DNA of 64,000 nt from assembly GCA_022495995.1 (NCBI GenBank), contig JAFEMH010007475.1:1-64000 (forward strand). The letters are read 5' to 3'. The position numbers and the translations under genes are program-made. The notes below the pieces were generated by a model. That model saw only the letters and a program-made list of their open reading frames with translations, was not told where the DNA came from and searched no databases. Shown here in pieces: positions 1 through 37,073 of this stretch. Origin of the DNA: Adenophora triphylla var. japonica. Its lineage: Eukaryota; Streptophyta; Magnoliopsida; Asterales; Campanulaceae. Position 1 is the stretch's first letter. Every line of letters starts with the position of its first letter.

Positions 1-238
1 CGTCCCATTATAAATTACATACTTTCTAAAATGACAAAAAATCTTTACTATTTCACCCACTAATTTTATCTCCTACTTTACGTTTATACTCACAACACCA
101 ATTAAATCACTATTTCCTACCTCACTTTCTCTCTCCAATCTCACTTTTCATACTCATAATATTTTCTCCACTAACTTTTTTCTTAATTTACACGTAAACA
201 GTAACCGAACTTACTCCCGAAAACCGGCACAGAGGGAG
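1..238. mobile_element. Stowaway-type MITE, left end cut by window
   Basis: The window opens inside a left terminal repeat (CGTCCCATTATAAATTAC) and the element ends with GAGGGAG followed by TA at 239-240. The interior is AT-rich and resembles the element at 7218-7437. Stowaway (Tc1/mariner-derived) MITEs have CTCCCTCCGT-like ends and TA target sites. No coding content. Confidence 0.7.
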
Positions 239-949
239 TAGTATATAGTGTGACACAGGCATTGTGGGGGCCACTTGATTTGTACATTGGCCAATAAGAA
301 GTGTGTGATTGATTGATTCATGGGTGAGAAGCAGTGAAGCTAGGTAACAGGGCTGTGGCACAAGACATTGAAAAGCATAGAGAGATTCTTTCTCTAAAGA
401 GAAGGGATTCTGGACCTGCTCTTTCTTACCTCTTTGGAACCAATAAGAAACTGAAACATGTATAGTACTTTCCAATGCACTCATAGTACTCTACCTTCAG
501 TAAATACTTATTCATCTGCTCCCACTAAAAATTTCACTTTTTATTTAAAATATTTTATTATTAAAAATTTCATTTTTCTAAATAAAAATTTTAAATATTT
601 TTAATCAATGAAATCTACTTATAAATACTCACGATATCTATCACATCGAGACTATCCAGGTTAATAATTATCTCTACTTATCACATTTTATATAAGTATT
701 TGAAACACTTTTCATATTCTCAACGTTTACGCCACTTCCCACTTATACTTATTTTCCGTTTCCAAAACATAAATGTAGCTTTTAACGGAATATACTCACA
801 ACTTGTAAGCTGATTCGAGTTACTATTCCTATCCCACATTCTTTCTGTATTTGATTTTCGTATTCGCATGACATTTACGTCAAGCTTCCTCTTATTCTTA
901 ATTTTCGTGTCCGAAAACAAAATCTTCGTGTCCAAAACATAGAAGTGTA
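239..949. other. Intergenic, no gene recognised
   Basis: AT-rich spacer between two MITEs. Short open frames on the minus strand (188-484, 720-935) have no recognisable domain, splice context or composition bias. A short motif, GTAGCTTTTAA, near 776 recurs just right of the next MITE near 1189. I see no gene here. Confidence 0.5.
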
Positions 950-1188
950 CTCCCTCCGTCCCGATTTAAGGTTCTTACTTTCCTTTTTAGTTTTGTACTA
1001 GTTTAAGGTTCTTAATTGCTTTATTACCCAAAATGGACAATGGAACTCACTTGTAATTCTCACACCATTAAAATCTCTAGCGATTTCTCTACTCTCTTTA
1101 TTTTAAATCAATCTCATGACATTTTTTTTTAACCGAGGACTTTTCATACTCCACGACAATTTTTTTTTAACTCACGGACGTGAGGGAG
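950..1188. mobile_element. Stowaway-type MITE
   Basis: Left end CTCCCTCCGTCCC at 950 preceded by TA; right end TGAGGGAG at 1181-1188 followed by TA. The internal phrase TTAAGGTTCTTA resembles the MITE at 61467-61702, so these belong to one family. Confidence 0.75.
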
Positions 1189-1544
1189 TAGCTTTTAATG
1201 GAACGTAGGGGAGTATAGACCATTTGTTTGAAAATATAAATTCTAGTACCAATTTTGTCAATCCATTACTACTACCCATCTTAATATTTAACTACGGGTC
1301 AATTGCAATTTGGTGACCTAAGTTTTACACATGAGTTGCAATGCCGTAGCCAAGAGTGCTTGATTTAGTCGATCAATGCCTAAGTTTGCAATTTTTAGCG
1401 AAGAATTGATATAAAAACTAACAGAAATCGTTAATTTTTGACGGATTGAAACACATGTGCCACGGCACATGACTTTTAAAGAAGGGCATTTTTGTCATTC
1501 CGTAGTATTTATACAAAAGTGAGTCAAACATAAATTAAAATAAG

Positions 1545-2141
<597 letters not shown>

Positions 2142-2758
2142 ACCATAATTTGAAAGCTAAACTCGAAGAAGAAGAATTATTAAGGGAGGATACAAACTCA
2201 CCCATTTGCACAGGCTCCACACACAGAGATGTGATGTGTGTGTGTGTGTGTGTGTTTGTTTGTTTGAATTTGGGGGGGGGGAAGGGGCAAACTAGGATCA
2301 TTGTTGAGCTTCGGATGCATGCGTGTTAATGGAACAAGTCGGAGAGAAGTGCGTGGTGGAGTTGGAGAAGCAAATGGCGTCGAAGATGGAGATGCATAGG
2401 CGCCGAAGTTTGGGGTGACGATGGAGGCGGAGGTGGAAATAGAGAAAGGGGGTGACGATATGGGATGGAGGGGGAGGGAGGAAAATATTAGGTTTTTTTT
2501 CAATTAAGCCCTCTTAGTTCTGCATTTAGTTCACCTTTTATTTTTAAATTTTACATATTGAACCCCCAAAAGCGTGTAAACATATGTAATTCATTCCGTC
2601 AAAAAATTAACGATTTCGTTAGTTTTTATACCAATTTGCTAAAAATTGCAAACTTAGGAGATTGATTGACTAAATTGCACTCTTGGCTGCGATATTGCAA
2701 CTATGTGTAAAACTTAGGTCACCAAATTGCAATTGACCCATTTAACTACAAATGCATA

Positions 2759-3015
2759 CTCCCTCCGTCCCGGCCGATTTAGGATTTATTTCCATTTTGG
2801 GCGTCCCACCCGAATTAGGACGGCCCAAAATGGAAACCTTAAATCACTATTCTCTCCACTCATTCTCTCTCCTACATTATTTTAATACTCACAACACCAT
2901 TATAATTTCTTATTCCCTTCACTCATTCTCTCTCACTATTTTTAAATTACACTCACAACATTTATCTTTTTCTTAATCCGCGCTACCAAAATTCTAAATC
3001 AGTGGGACGGAGGAG
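2759..3015. mobile_element. Stowaway-type MITE
   Basis: CTCCCTCCGTCCC at 2759 and GGGACGGAGGAG ending at 3015, with TA on both sides. It sits only 9 bp outside the MULE target duplication. The interior has paired copies of ATTCTCTC-type phrases. Confidence 0.8.
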
Positions 3016-3293
3016 TATATAAAATGGAAATATAAATATGTGCTTTTAAGAAAAAACTAATGGCTAAAACTGTCAAACCATGTCATCTTGACGATGCGCA
3101 CCAATCCTATTTAGAATTTGGTAAAAACAAGTGTTACAAATAGGACATTTGATTGAGGTCAGTCTAGCCCCAAATGTGGGTCCTACTCAATGGTCGGGAT
3201 GGAAACATGTTCCACTTGCTTTTACATCAAGGGCAGAGTATTTGACCCACATGGGATCCACCTTGAAACAAATAAATCAAAATCCATGAAAAA

Positions 3294-3706
3294 GCTCCGT
3301 TTATTTTAACGGAAAATAATTCTACGAAAAATGATTTCAATAAAATATTTTTTGAAAAATGAATTTTACGTAAAATATTTTTTCGAAAAATGAGATAAAC
3401 ATGTTTTCAGCTGTTTGGTAAGAAAAATATTTTCCGAAAAAAAAAAAAATCATGTGTTTAATGAAAATATTTTTCGATAAAAATACAATTTGAGATAATT
3501 TGAGTGGGGTGGGGGGTGGGGGAAATGGGGTGGTGGTGGTGAGTGGAGTTGTTAAAAATCAATTTTATTTGGGAAAAATCCGCAAGTCATTTTACGCGAG
3601 AAAGAGCGTAAAACATTTTCATGAAAACATTTTTCCCCATTTTTCGATCTTCTAGCCAAAAATGGGTAAAACGTTTTCCGGAAAACGTTGATAAACAAAC
3701 GGAGCC
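3294..3706. mobile_element. Tourist-like (PIF/Harbinger) MITE
   Basis: The ends are GCTCCGTTTATTTTAACGG and the inverse AAACAAACGGAGCC, with TAA after the right end and AAA (probably decayed TAA) before the left. Three-base TAA/TTA target sites are typical of Tourist MITEs. The subterminal regions are rich in GAAAA(T)ATTTTTCG, and the centre has a G-rich stretch ending GTTGTTAAAAA. Both are shared with the element starting at 35054. Confidence 0.65.
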
Positions 3707-3982
3707 TAAAGTCAAGGGAATGGTGGCATAATTTGGATCATTGACTGCAACGAAACAGAAAAACTCCTGCTACAGCCGTTCCAATTTTGTCTAGCCCCTA
3801 ATGTTCTAGTTCCAACTTTCAACTTCATAGTTTCCTCTAGAGAACTATACAGCAGAAACACAAAAACGAGTCCCTCAAAACTATAAACCAGAAGATAATC
3901 ACATATTAGGAATCATATACTCGTTTCAGCGAAATAATCCAGCAACCGCTTTGAACCATCCGATCCACAAGTGCATATGAAA
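3707..3982. other. Spacer, nothing recognised
   Basis: AT-rich sequence between the Tourist-like element and the SINE. No gene or repeat structure was seen. Confidence 0.4.
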
Positions 3983-4151
3983 AGGGCAAACCGCGGTGCG
4001 CCAAACACTCCCCGCCAAGCGGGAGTTGGGAGAGGGAACCATTTGCTAGAGCATTCCCCTGACAATTGCCAAGAGGCTGTTCGCCAAGGTTCGAACCCGT
4101 GACCTTATGGTCACCAAAGAAGCAACTTAACCGTTACGCCAAGGCTCGCCC
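3983..4151 (-). mobile_element. tRNA-derived SINE with target-site duplication
   Basis: Read on the minus strand it begins GGGCGAGCCTTGGCGTAACG, giving a pol III A-box-like TGGCGTAACGG. About 45 nt further is a B box, GGTTCGAACC. The 3' end is CGGTTTGCCCTTTT. A 19-bp duplication with one mismatch flanks it (3964-3982 and 4152-4170; core CATATGAAA). The boxes show tRNA ancestry, and the duplication shows retroposition by LINE machinery. It is a complete copy about 169 bp long. Confidence 0.85.
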
Positions 4152-4170
4152 TCCACAAATGCATATGAAA

Positions 4171-4541
4171 CTGAGAAAAAAAAAACTGAGAAAAAAAAAA
4201 ACACGTGCACACACAGAGGCAGGATAAATAAACTGAGAAAACTTTCAAACCTCCTCCACAGATCACTTTGTCCATCAAACCCCTTTTCTTTTTTTCATAA
4301 TGGTAAAAGGAGCTCGGTGTAATTCACCATGGCTCCACAAGTATCATTAAAATGTGACATTGAAGATTATGAAACAACAGGTACAGTACAGATGATAAGC
4401 CTAGGGTTATAAGTTATCAAAGAAGCTAATTTAGATACACCTTTTGGCACAAAATATTGAGCATGGAACAACAACAACAACAGGAGGTCATTCTTGACAC
4501 ATTAAGCTCAAGCTCAAGCTCAATGAAAATGAAAGAAACTA
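4171..4541. other. Intergenic, nothing recognised
   Basis: A-rich tracts and short (CAA)n at 4470-4483 lie downstream of MED12. No gene was recognised. Confidence 0.4.
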
Positions 4542-4650
4542 CTCTCTGTGTCCCAAAAATAAATGACTTATTTTTTCAAATTTGCTCTTGATCAATTGAT
4601 CAAGAGCAAATTTGACAAGTTTTTGGTCATTTATTTTGGAGCAGAGGTAG
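4542..4650. mobile_element. Short palindromic Stowaway-type MITE
   Basis: About 109 bp flanked by TA. The ends CTCTCTGTGTCCC and GGAGCAGAGGTAG are degenerate Stowaway ends. The centre is a near-perfect palindrome around TTGATCAATTGATCAA, so the transcript would fold into one hairpin. Confidence 0.65.
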
Positions 4651-5008
4651 TAGTCAACTTAATTTCTATATATACAACAAACCTCTGAACAGCTCCAAAT
4701 TCCAGTAGCCACACAGTCCAGAAATGAGCCACTATGATTAACATGTTAGTTGTCGAGCAGGTTGGACACCCATATCGGCTATCCACAGGGAAACATCATG
4801 TGTGTGTCTTTTCATAACCCCGAAATGCCCTGCCCTTCGAAAGAATGTGACCTCCGATACCCCTCTCCCTCTCCCCCCCCCCACCAAAGTTGCAGGAGAA
4901 GAGGGAAGCCCAAAATGGTAATTTCCACTGAAGGAATGTATGGATAATAATCTATTACCAGCGGCTGGGCTTGATAATTAAAGATCATCAATCAAATAAG
5001 AGCCATAA
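4651..5008 (-). other. MED12 3' flank, probable 3' UTR
   Basis: Sequence directly after the MED12 stop on the minus strand. A C-rich run is present at about 4870-4890. No convincing polyadenylation signal could be assigned, so the transcript end is unknown. Confidence 0.4.
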
Positions 5009-30369
<25,361 letters not shown>

Positions 30370-31622
30370 TTCTCCCAAATATCACCTGCATACTGCATTC
30401 CGCATTGAACCACAACAAGATGGTATGCAACTTAAACTGCATTCAGAATTGCTATACGGGTTACATAGAAGTTAAGCCAAGACCGAAGTTGGTTGATAAG
30501 CCTAAGCACGATGAATAGCAACTATGTCATGAGTTACTTCACAAATTTTCAAAAAAAAAAAAAATCTACTATCACTCTGTGTGGGAATATCAAAAGCAAT
30601 CTCGAACTAAAAGTGGGCACGTCGGGGTAGAAACAAATCCTGAACATCAATAGAGATTATAAAAATGGAAAGTCAACGTGAGTTAGGAAAATGTGCATCA
30701 ATTAACTGCATATGGAACATATCCAAGGTCTTTTGATACAACAATGTTCCATGTGGACGAACTAATATTTTTAAATCCCTTGAAATTTTGTAACAAAGTA
30801 CATTCAATTTAAAACAGCTATGATTTTCAAAATTATAACCTAACTTTGATTCATTACATAAAAGTCTACAGCTTCCAGGAGTTAATTATAGCTACTCTTC
30901 AAGCAAATGTACCGTCAGATGCAAGTATATGAATAACCATGTATATATAGATGTAACACTTGATCCAGCACACGAATCTACTCAGACAATTCCATCATTT
31001 AACCCAGCACAAAATTGAATATTGAGCAGTAGAAAACAAAATAAATAGTTACGGAAATGATGACAACATAACACCCCAGCCCAACACTTAACACCTTATA
31101 ACTGATATAATGAAACTATCCTAACTGAAGTTCAAAACCAAGACAAGCACCCATAACTTTGAGCAGTCAAACCAATGAGACAATTTTTAACAACATTGAG
31201 TTGCCAACACAAAAAGGGATAAAAGAAATAAATGACTTTCCCAACTAACTCCGAGCAACTCCGTTACTTAGCAGATTCCACAAAGTACATGATTAAAATA
31301 AATTGATCACAAATTCTGAAATGAGTAATGACTACAGCTAACATTGGTAGTTTTAAATCACTATGATCTTCAAATCTTCACAGAAATACAAAAAAAAAAA
31401 CTGACTTTACTCCTCATTAAAGTAAAATATAACTAAAGAATCAGTTCAAACCCCACTCTAACCTTATTTCTCAACCAATTGAATACAATTTGCTAATCCA
31501 AACTACAAGAAACCCAAATGAAGGAAATAACTTAAAAAAAACAAATCAAACAATTCAGCAACAACCATAGACGTAAAATTCAATAATGGATTAACCAACA
31601 AACTAAAAAAATCGCAGCATAC
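30370..31622 (-). other. Probable 5'-UTR intron of MED12
   Basis: A donor-like CGAG/GTATGCTG is at 31623/31622 on the minus strand. Acceptor-like GAATGCAG and TATGCAG lie 17-25 bp upstream of the MED12 ATG. The intervening ~1.2 kb is AT-rich without long open frames. A leader intron is common in large plant genes; here it is inferred. Confidence 0.5.
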
Positions 31623-31960
31623 CTCGAAATCAAGCAAACCTGATCAAATTTGAATCTTCACAACTTAACAAGCTCCCGATCCTTAAATTAGGGTTTTGAA
31701 ACGGTTCGGAAAATAATAAAAATTGAGATTTTACACCAGATAGCAGAAAAAAGCTAGGGTTTTTGAGCGAGAATTCGATTAAACAGAAATGTCGAGGTGA
31801 AATGGGGTGATTAAATTAGGGATTGGGAAACCGAGATAGCGAATCGTATATAGAAAGAGTGATACGGCGTGTTTGTGTGTGTTTAGATATAGAGAGGGAA
31901 AGTCGATTTTTAGAGAGAGAAAGAGAGGGGGAAGAACTCTCTCGTGTGGGCTTTGACTCT
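31623..31960 (-). promoter_or_regulatory. Probable MED12 5' UTR and core promoter
   Basis: On the minus strand a CTATATA box lies at 31853-31847, preceded by a CT-rich tract (31895-31945) typical of plant core promoters. Two AAACCCTA telo-box motifs follow, at about 31762-31755 and 31696-31688; telo-boxes in leaders are common in growth-related plant genes. The transcription start is inferred at about 31815-31825. Confidence 0.45.
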
Positions 31961-32206
31961 TCTTTTTTTTTTTCTCATTATAGAAAATGGAAAATATGGG
32001 AGTGGGGGGATTTTTCAAATACTCTATAATCATGCTAATTTTGGATATTTCTATCCTTTTTTACCTAAATTTCTCTTGTAGATTTTGTAATAATTTTATT
32101 TTGTGGATGTTATTGGGATTTTTATCTCGAATAATTTCATTTTAAAAATATAAATATCAAAATAACTCACATTTTAAACTATTTTTCAAAATATCTCACT
32201 TTTTAG

Positions 32207-32392
32207 AACTCGCTACACGGTATAGCGAGTTCAACATGTTACCGTTGAAACTCGCTACACTATGTAGCGAGTTTAGTTAAATTAGGGTTAATCTCATTGG
32301 CATTTAATTGATAATTAGTTGTGCCCTAAATCGCTACACCATGTAGCGATTTTACTCGATTATGAAACTCGCTACATGGTGTAGCGAGTTCT
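32207..32392. repeat. Four hairpin palindromes in left MULE arm
   Basis: Four imperfect palindromes of the form ACTCGCTACA..TGTAGCGAGT: 32207-32232, 32249-32273, 32327-32352 and 32365-32392. Stems are 9-12 bp with loops of a few bases. Three counterparts lie in the right arm. Confidence 0.9.
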
Positions 32393-32999
32393 AAGAAACA
32401 AGACCTACAGCAGCGGTGGCTTGCAGTCTGAAGTAAGAAAAAAAAAAACATTAAAGTCTAAGTAAGGGAGAAGGGAGAAGAAGAAAAAGGTTGTCATTGA
32501 CATCATCAAATTCGATTTTTAAGATCTAATTTTGCCATTGTAAGTTTACATCAAAATTTATCATTCTTCATTGTTAAAATAGAGTATTTGATTTGATTTG
32601 GGTATATGTTTTGATTTTGATACTTGTTGAAATATGGTGTATGCTTTGATGATTTTGCTTTGAATTGGATACTTGTTGAATTAGTCTCAAAAAATAGGTT
32701 TTTGCTTTGATTTGTGTATATGCTTTGTTTTTAGTTTGTATATATTGAAATAATTAGGATTTTCTTGAATATTAGTGTTATTATTGAACTCAATTGTTGG
32801 TACATGTGAACTCCATCATTTTTGATATATTTGAAATCAATAGTTGGTATATTTGAACTCCATTGTGGTATATTTGAAATTTTGAGGTTTTGAACTCAAT
32901 TTGGAGAAGTAGAAGTATTTGCTATTGATATTTTAAAATCTTTATGTTTATATATGTATTTATTTGATATTAAAATTGGGTTTCTTTTGTTGAAACAGA

Positions 33000-34330
33000 T
33001 GGATCTTCGTTGATCTCGGGCCTATCGATAACTCTGTGTTTGACTGCAGATGAGAGCCACAAAGCTCGTTTTATTTGGGTCGGACAGCAGGTTGCTAGTC
33101 CGCTCTCATTTCGTCGTGGTGCCACGTTGTCGGATAGACTAGCACCGAGAAATTTGTCGAGATTAGCCGAGTGTTGCTTTAGTGGAGTTCATTACATAGG
33201 AAGAATTCAATACGATTAAGGGTTGTTGGATGTCTTGATCGAGAGATGGCGTCCGGAGGCCCATTCATTCCACCTCCCGGTTTGTGAGATGACGATTACC
33301 CTATAGGATATCGCCATGATTTTCGGGTTACCGATTGATGGGGATGATGTTACTGATGGTGATATCCCACCACTTCAAGACTGGCGGGTGGTGTGTCATC
33401 GGCTTTTAGGGTTGTCCCATCTCCCGGAGATATGGATGGGAGTAGTCTAAAGCTACGGTGGATTACAAGTCAGTTTCCACACTTCCATGACCTCGCTGAT
33501 GATTTCCAATATGACATTGTTGATATGTACACACAGGCATATATCATGTTTGCCTTGGGTTCTACGGTGATGCCTGGTCATACGAACAACAAGGTTAAGT
33601 TTTATTATCTCCCTCTGCCTCGGGAGCTTTCGAGGGTCTGGATGTACAGTTGGGGAAGTGCGTCGCTGGATTTTCTATATCGAGAGCTGTGTTGTGCGAC
33701 TAACCCTCTGATGAGCTAGTGCGGTGGATTTCTCAACATTCTACAGGTATGTTTATCTCATTTTAATGTGCATTATATTGTTGGTTTTTAGTTTGATTTC
33801 AAATTATTGGCATTAGTTATAGTATTTGATATAGATTTGGGCTTGAGAGCGGTTGCTATGTGTGCAACCTGGAATTCGAAGGCGAAACATTGATCCGGAC
33901 TTCGAGCACATGCCACTAGAATGCAGGTATACATATATCATACGTTATTTTTTCGTCGTTATAGTTTTTTTTTAACTATTTCTTATAATTATTCTTTTTG
34001 TGAAATTTCAGGTGGACCACATCATCATTGTATCTCAAGGAGGTTACTGCCCATAACATGTGAGGCTATCGTGATCAGCTAACCAAGCTAACAGATGATC
34101 AGGTTGTGTGGAAGCCTAATAGAGATAGATATGATCCGGCCTACTGCACTTAGGGATGGCCCGTATAGATGGCACGGGTCCCTCTTATATGCTTTGAGAG
34201 GATAGAGTGACATTTGCCGGATCGTGATCTGAGGCAGTTTGGCATGCTGCAGGGGGTCCCAGAACTGTGCGACACTCGGAGGGACTTGCACATTTTGACT
34301 TTCTTTAAAAATGAGGACCATCAAATAGTT
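33000..34330 (+). pseudogene. Plant mobile domain (PMD / MAIN-like) protein, decayed
   Basis: PMD (PF10536) proteins include MAIN and MAIL1, nuclear proteins linked to silencing and growth; related copies occur in transposons. The first part, 33010-33216, gives LSRLAECCFSG and YIGRIQYD. The next frame, not open throughout, reads ERWRPEAHSFHLPV and IFGLPIDGDDVTD (33235-33365), typical PMD motifs. The 33393-33719 frame holds LRWITSQFPHF and NKVKFYYLPL. Probable introns run from GTATGTTT (33747) to TATAG (33837) and from GTATACAT (~33927) to TTTCAG (34011). The last exon keeps TDDQVVWKP and, in shifted frames, ARVPLICFE and LRQFGMLQGVPELCDT. A stop directly after the first codons, an in-frame TAG (~33306) and several later stops make it non-functional. 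Confidence 0.8.
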
Positions 34331-34668
34331 GTTTATCATCACCTCCCCAATAGCACATGAAAATAATTGAAACCCCGTTCATCTTTAACTCTACATTACA
34401 AAATCATAGTTTTAAAACCTACATAACAAAACCCTAACATTTATATTTATAATATACTAAAACACAGTTAAAAACTTAAATTTTATATCTAAACACAAGT
34501 GAAAACAATGATTAAGATGATGTTAATTTACCTTGATTTTTGGTCTTCAGTGATTCTGACGAAATTAAACGATGTGAAGATATTTTTTTTAGAGTAAGTA
34601 CGAGGGGATATGAGAATGAGAATGAATTCGGATGTGGAAACCTTATCTACTGAAAAAATGTCATTTTA

Positions 34669-34813
34669 AATTCGCTACACCATGTAGCGAGTTCTGTGTA
34701 ACCGGTCAAATTCGCTACATGGTGTGGCGAGTTTTGCTTTGTTAATTACAACTGATAATTCAAATGCCTAAACCCTAATTTAACTGAACTTGCTATATGG
34801 TGTAGCGAGTTCT
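34669..34813. repeat. Three hairpin palindromes in right MULE arm
   Basis: Palindromes at 34669-34694, 34707-34733 and 34786-34813, counterparts of those in the left arm, two of them with a base change (TGTGGCGA, TGCTATAT). Confidence 0.85.
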
Positions 34814-35053
34814 AAAAAGTTGGACATTTTGTAAAATAGTTTCAAATGTGAGTTATTTTGGTATTTATATTTTTAAAAAGAAATTATTTGAGAAAAAATC
34901 ATGTTATTGGTTAAAGTGTAATTTTTGATGAGTTGTGCTAATTTTTATAAAAAAAAAAAATGAGATTTTGTGTGAAAAAACGATTTTTCAAAATTCTAGC
35001 TTTCGATTAAAACTAAACAAAAGCATATAGTTGAAGGAAAATTGTCAAAATAA

Positions 35054-35240
35054 GGCTCCGTTTGTTTCGCGTAAAATGAGTTTTGTAAAATGTATTTTCG
35101 AAAAATGAAAATATTTTTCGAAAAATGACATAAACATATTTTCGATTGTTTGGTAAGAAAAATATTTTTCGAAAAATATTTTCATTTGTTTAATAAATTA
35201 AAGAAAAATATTTTTCAATAAAAATACAATTTGATATAAG
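35054..35240. mobile_element. Left end of a Tourist-like element
   Basis: TAA then GGCTCCGTTTGTTTCGCG, followed by GAAAAATATTTTTCG repeats very like the element at 3294. The right end is not found; the sequence runs into a G-rich repeat field. Confidence 0.55.
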
Positions 35241-35770
35241 TTGAAAGAGACAGGGTGGGATAGGGTGATGGAGGTGTGGTGATAGGGTAGGAGGTGGGGA
35301 CTATTAGAGGTGAGGTGGGTGGGTGTGAGGTAGGGTAGGGTGGTGGGGGAAATGTAAAGGATAAAATGATGGTATACTGAGGTGGTGATAGGGTAGGGTG
35401 TGGGTGTGGGGTAGGGTGGGTAACCGAGAGTGTGGGGGGTAAGGGTGGGTAGCTGAGAGTAGGAGAGTAAGGTTGGGTGGGGGTTGTTAAAAATAAATAA
35501 ATTTAATTATGAGAAAAAAAAGTTTGACCGTGGGTTGGTGGTGGTGGGGGTGGTGAGGGTTGTTAAAAAATAATTTTAATATGAATAAAAAAAAAGTGCT
35601 TAGGAGTGTGGGAGTCGTTAAAATATAATTTTAAAATGAATAAAAAAAATATTTTTAACTTTGAGGTGGTGGTGGTGGTGGGAGTGGGGAATTATTAAAA
35701 ATAAATTTAAAATGATTAAATACTTTTTTTACCTACCTGTGGTGGTGGTGGTGGTGAGAGGGGATTGTAA
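35230..35770. repeat. G-rich degenerate tandem repeats
   Basis: Alternating GGTGGTGG/GGGTAGGGTG tracts and GTTGTTAAAAATAA(A/T)TTTAA phrases repeat every ~70-100 bp with decay. The same pair of motifs occurs in the centre of 3294-3706 and in 36240-36830. Confidence 0.75.
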
Positions 35771-36037
35771 AAAATAATTTTAATATAAATATTTTTTTAT
35801 GAAGGGATGAGATATGGAATGATTGATGTGTGGTGAATAACGTAAAAAGTGAAAAATTAGGTGAGCAAATGAGCAGTTTGGCCTTGTAAGAAAAAATGGT
35901 TCTTCAAACTTTTATATTTCGATTAAAGTTTAAGGAAAATTGTCATTAAATGTGAATGAGTGACGTGTGAGATATTGTTGGTTTAAAGTTTAAACGTTGT
36001 GTGATCTAAATGAAAATTATGGAATTAATTGACTTAA

Positions 36038-37073
36038 GGGTCCGTTTGGATACACATAATTGGAATTGAATTAGAATCACAATTTTATGGAATTGAATTT
36101 CAACATATTCAAATTTCATATAGCTTCAATTCTATTATTTGGCTAATCTATAAAATCCCATTATAATTGATTTACAATTCTAATTTTATTGTTTGGATAC
36201 TCATGCAGTCTAACGAAAATGAATTTGTCATTTTAAATTTATTTTAACAACTCCCCACCCCTGCCCCTGTCCCTACCTCCACACCCCCCTCCGTCGGGTA
36301 AAAAAAAAATCATTTTAAATTTATTTTAATCATTTTTTTAACTTTTTACTCGACGGATAACATGTGTGGTAGGATAAGATAGCACAGTCACACTATACTA
36401 ACACGGGCATGAATCATAATCGTAATTAAAAAAAAAAAATCTTGATACAACCCAGCCAGTCATACTATACAACACCCCCCCCCATCAAGTAAAAAAAATG
36501 ATTACTTTTTTTACCCGACGAGGGGGGGGGCAGTGGTGGGGAGTTGTTAAAATATTTTTTTTTTATTCGACTGGGGGTGGGGGGTGGCAGGGGGTGGTGA
36601 GTGGATTGGGGGAGGAGTTGTTAAAAAAATGATTAATTTTTTTTTTACCTGACGAGGGGGAGGGGAGGGGTGGGGGAGGGGTAGGGTAGGGTGGCAGGGG
36701 TGGTGAGTGGAGTTGGGGAGGAGTTGTTAAAAATAAATTTAAAATGATTATTTTTTTTTTACTCGAGGGTGGGGGGGTTGGGGGTGGGGTGGTGATGGGG
36801 ATGGGGTAGGGGTGGTTGATGTGAGGTGGGTTTGGGAAAGATGGAGAAGAGGAGCCAGCGGCCTAAAAAAATTCCCAATAGTTTCGAATTTGTGTAGAAT
36901 TGGTTTTGTAATTTTTTACTTTAACTATGGAATTGATTTTATGAAATTAGGCTATTAAAATTATAATTCAATTCCAATTCTATCCCTCATTTTAGCATCC
37001 AAACAGCAGAATTGAAATTTCATGCTTCAATTCCAATTCCAAATTATGGAATTGGTGTACCCAACACATACCC
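36038..37073. mobile_element. Tourist-like (PIF/Harbinger) element, 1,036 bp
   Basis: TAA occurs on both sides (36035-36037 and 37074-37076). Ends are GGGTCCGTTTGGATAC and the inverse of GGGTATGTGTTGGGTAC; subterminal AATTGGAATTGAA-type repeats are inverted. The centre is poly-C then poly-G with TAAAAATAAATTT spacers (36240-36830). No transposase. Confidence 0.75.

Larger units (their letters stand above)
32117..34900. mobile_element. MULE carrying a plant mobile domain (PMD) pseudogene
   Basis: A perfect 10-bp duplication, ATGTTATTGG, flanks the element (32107-32116 and 34901-34910). The ends are GATTTTTATCTCGAATAATT and the inverse of GATTTTTTCTCAAATAATT. The inverted arms extend ~250 bp and include CCAAAATAACTCACATTT and repeated hairpins around TCGCTACA...TGTAGCGA. 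Arm length and the 10-bp target site indicate a Mutator-like element. No transposase is seen; the cargo is a spliced PMD-type gene. PMD genes are known to ride on plant transposons, so this copy fits that pattern. Confidence 0.9.

Noticed and set aside
188..484. A 98-aa minus-strand frame near the window start
   Set aside because: Overlaps a MITE end and has no similarity that I recognise.
4030..4151. Possible tRNA gene on the minus strand
   Set aside because: Only A- and B-box-like promoter motifs are present, with no cloverleaf; the body and target duplication show a SINE.
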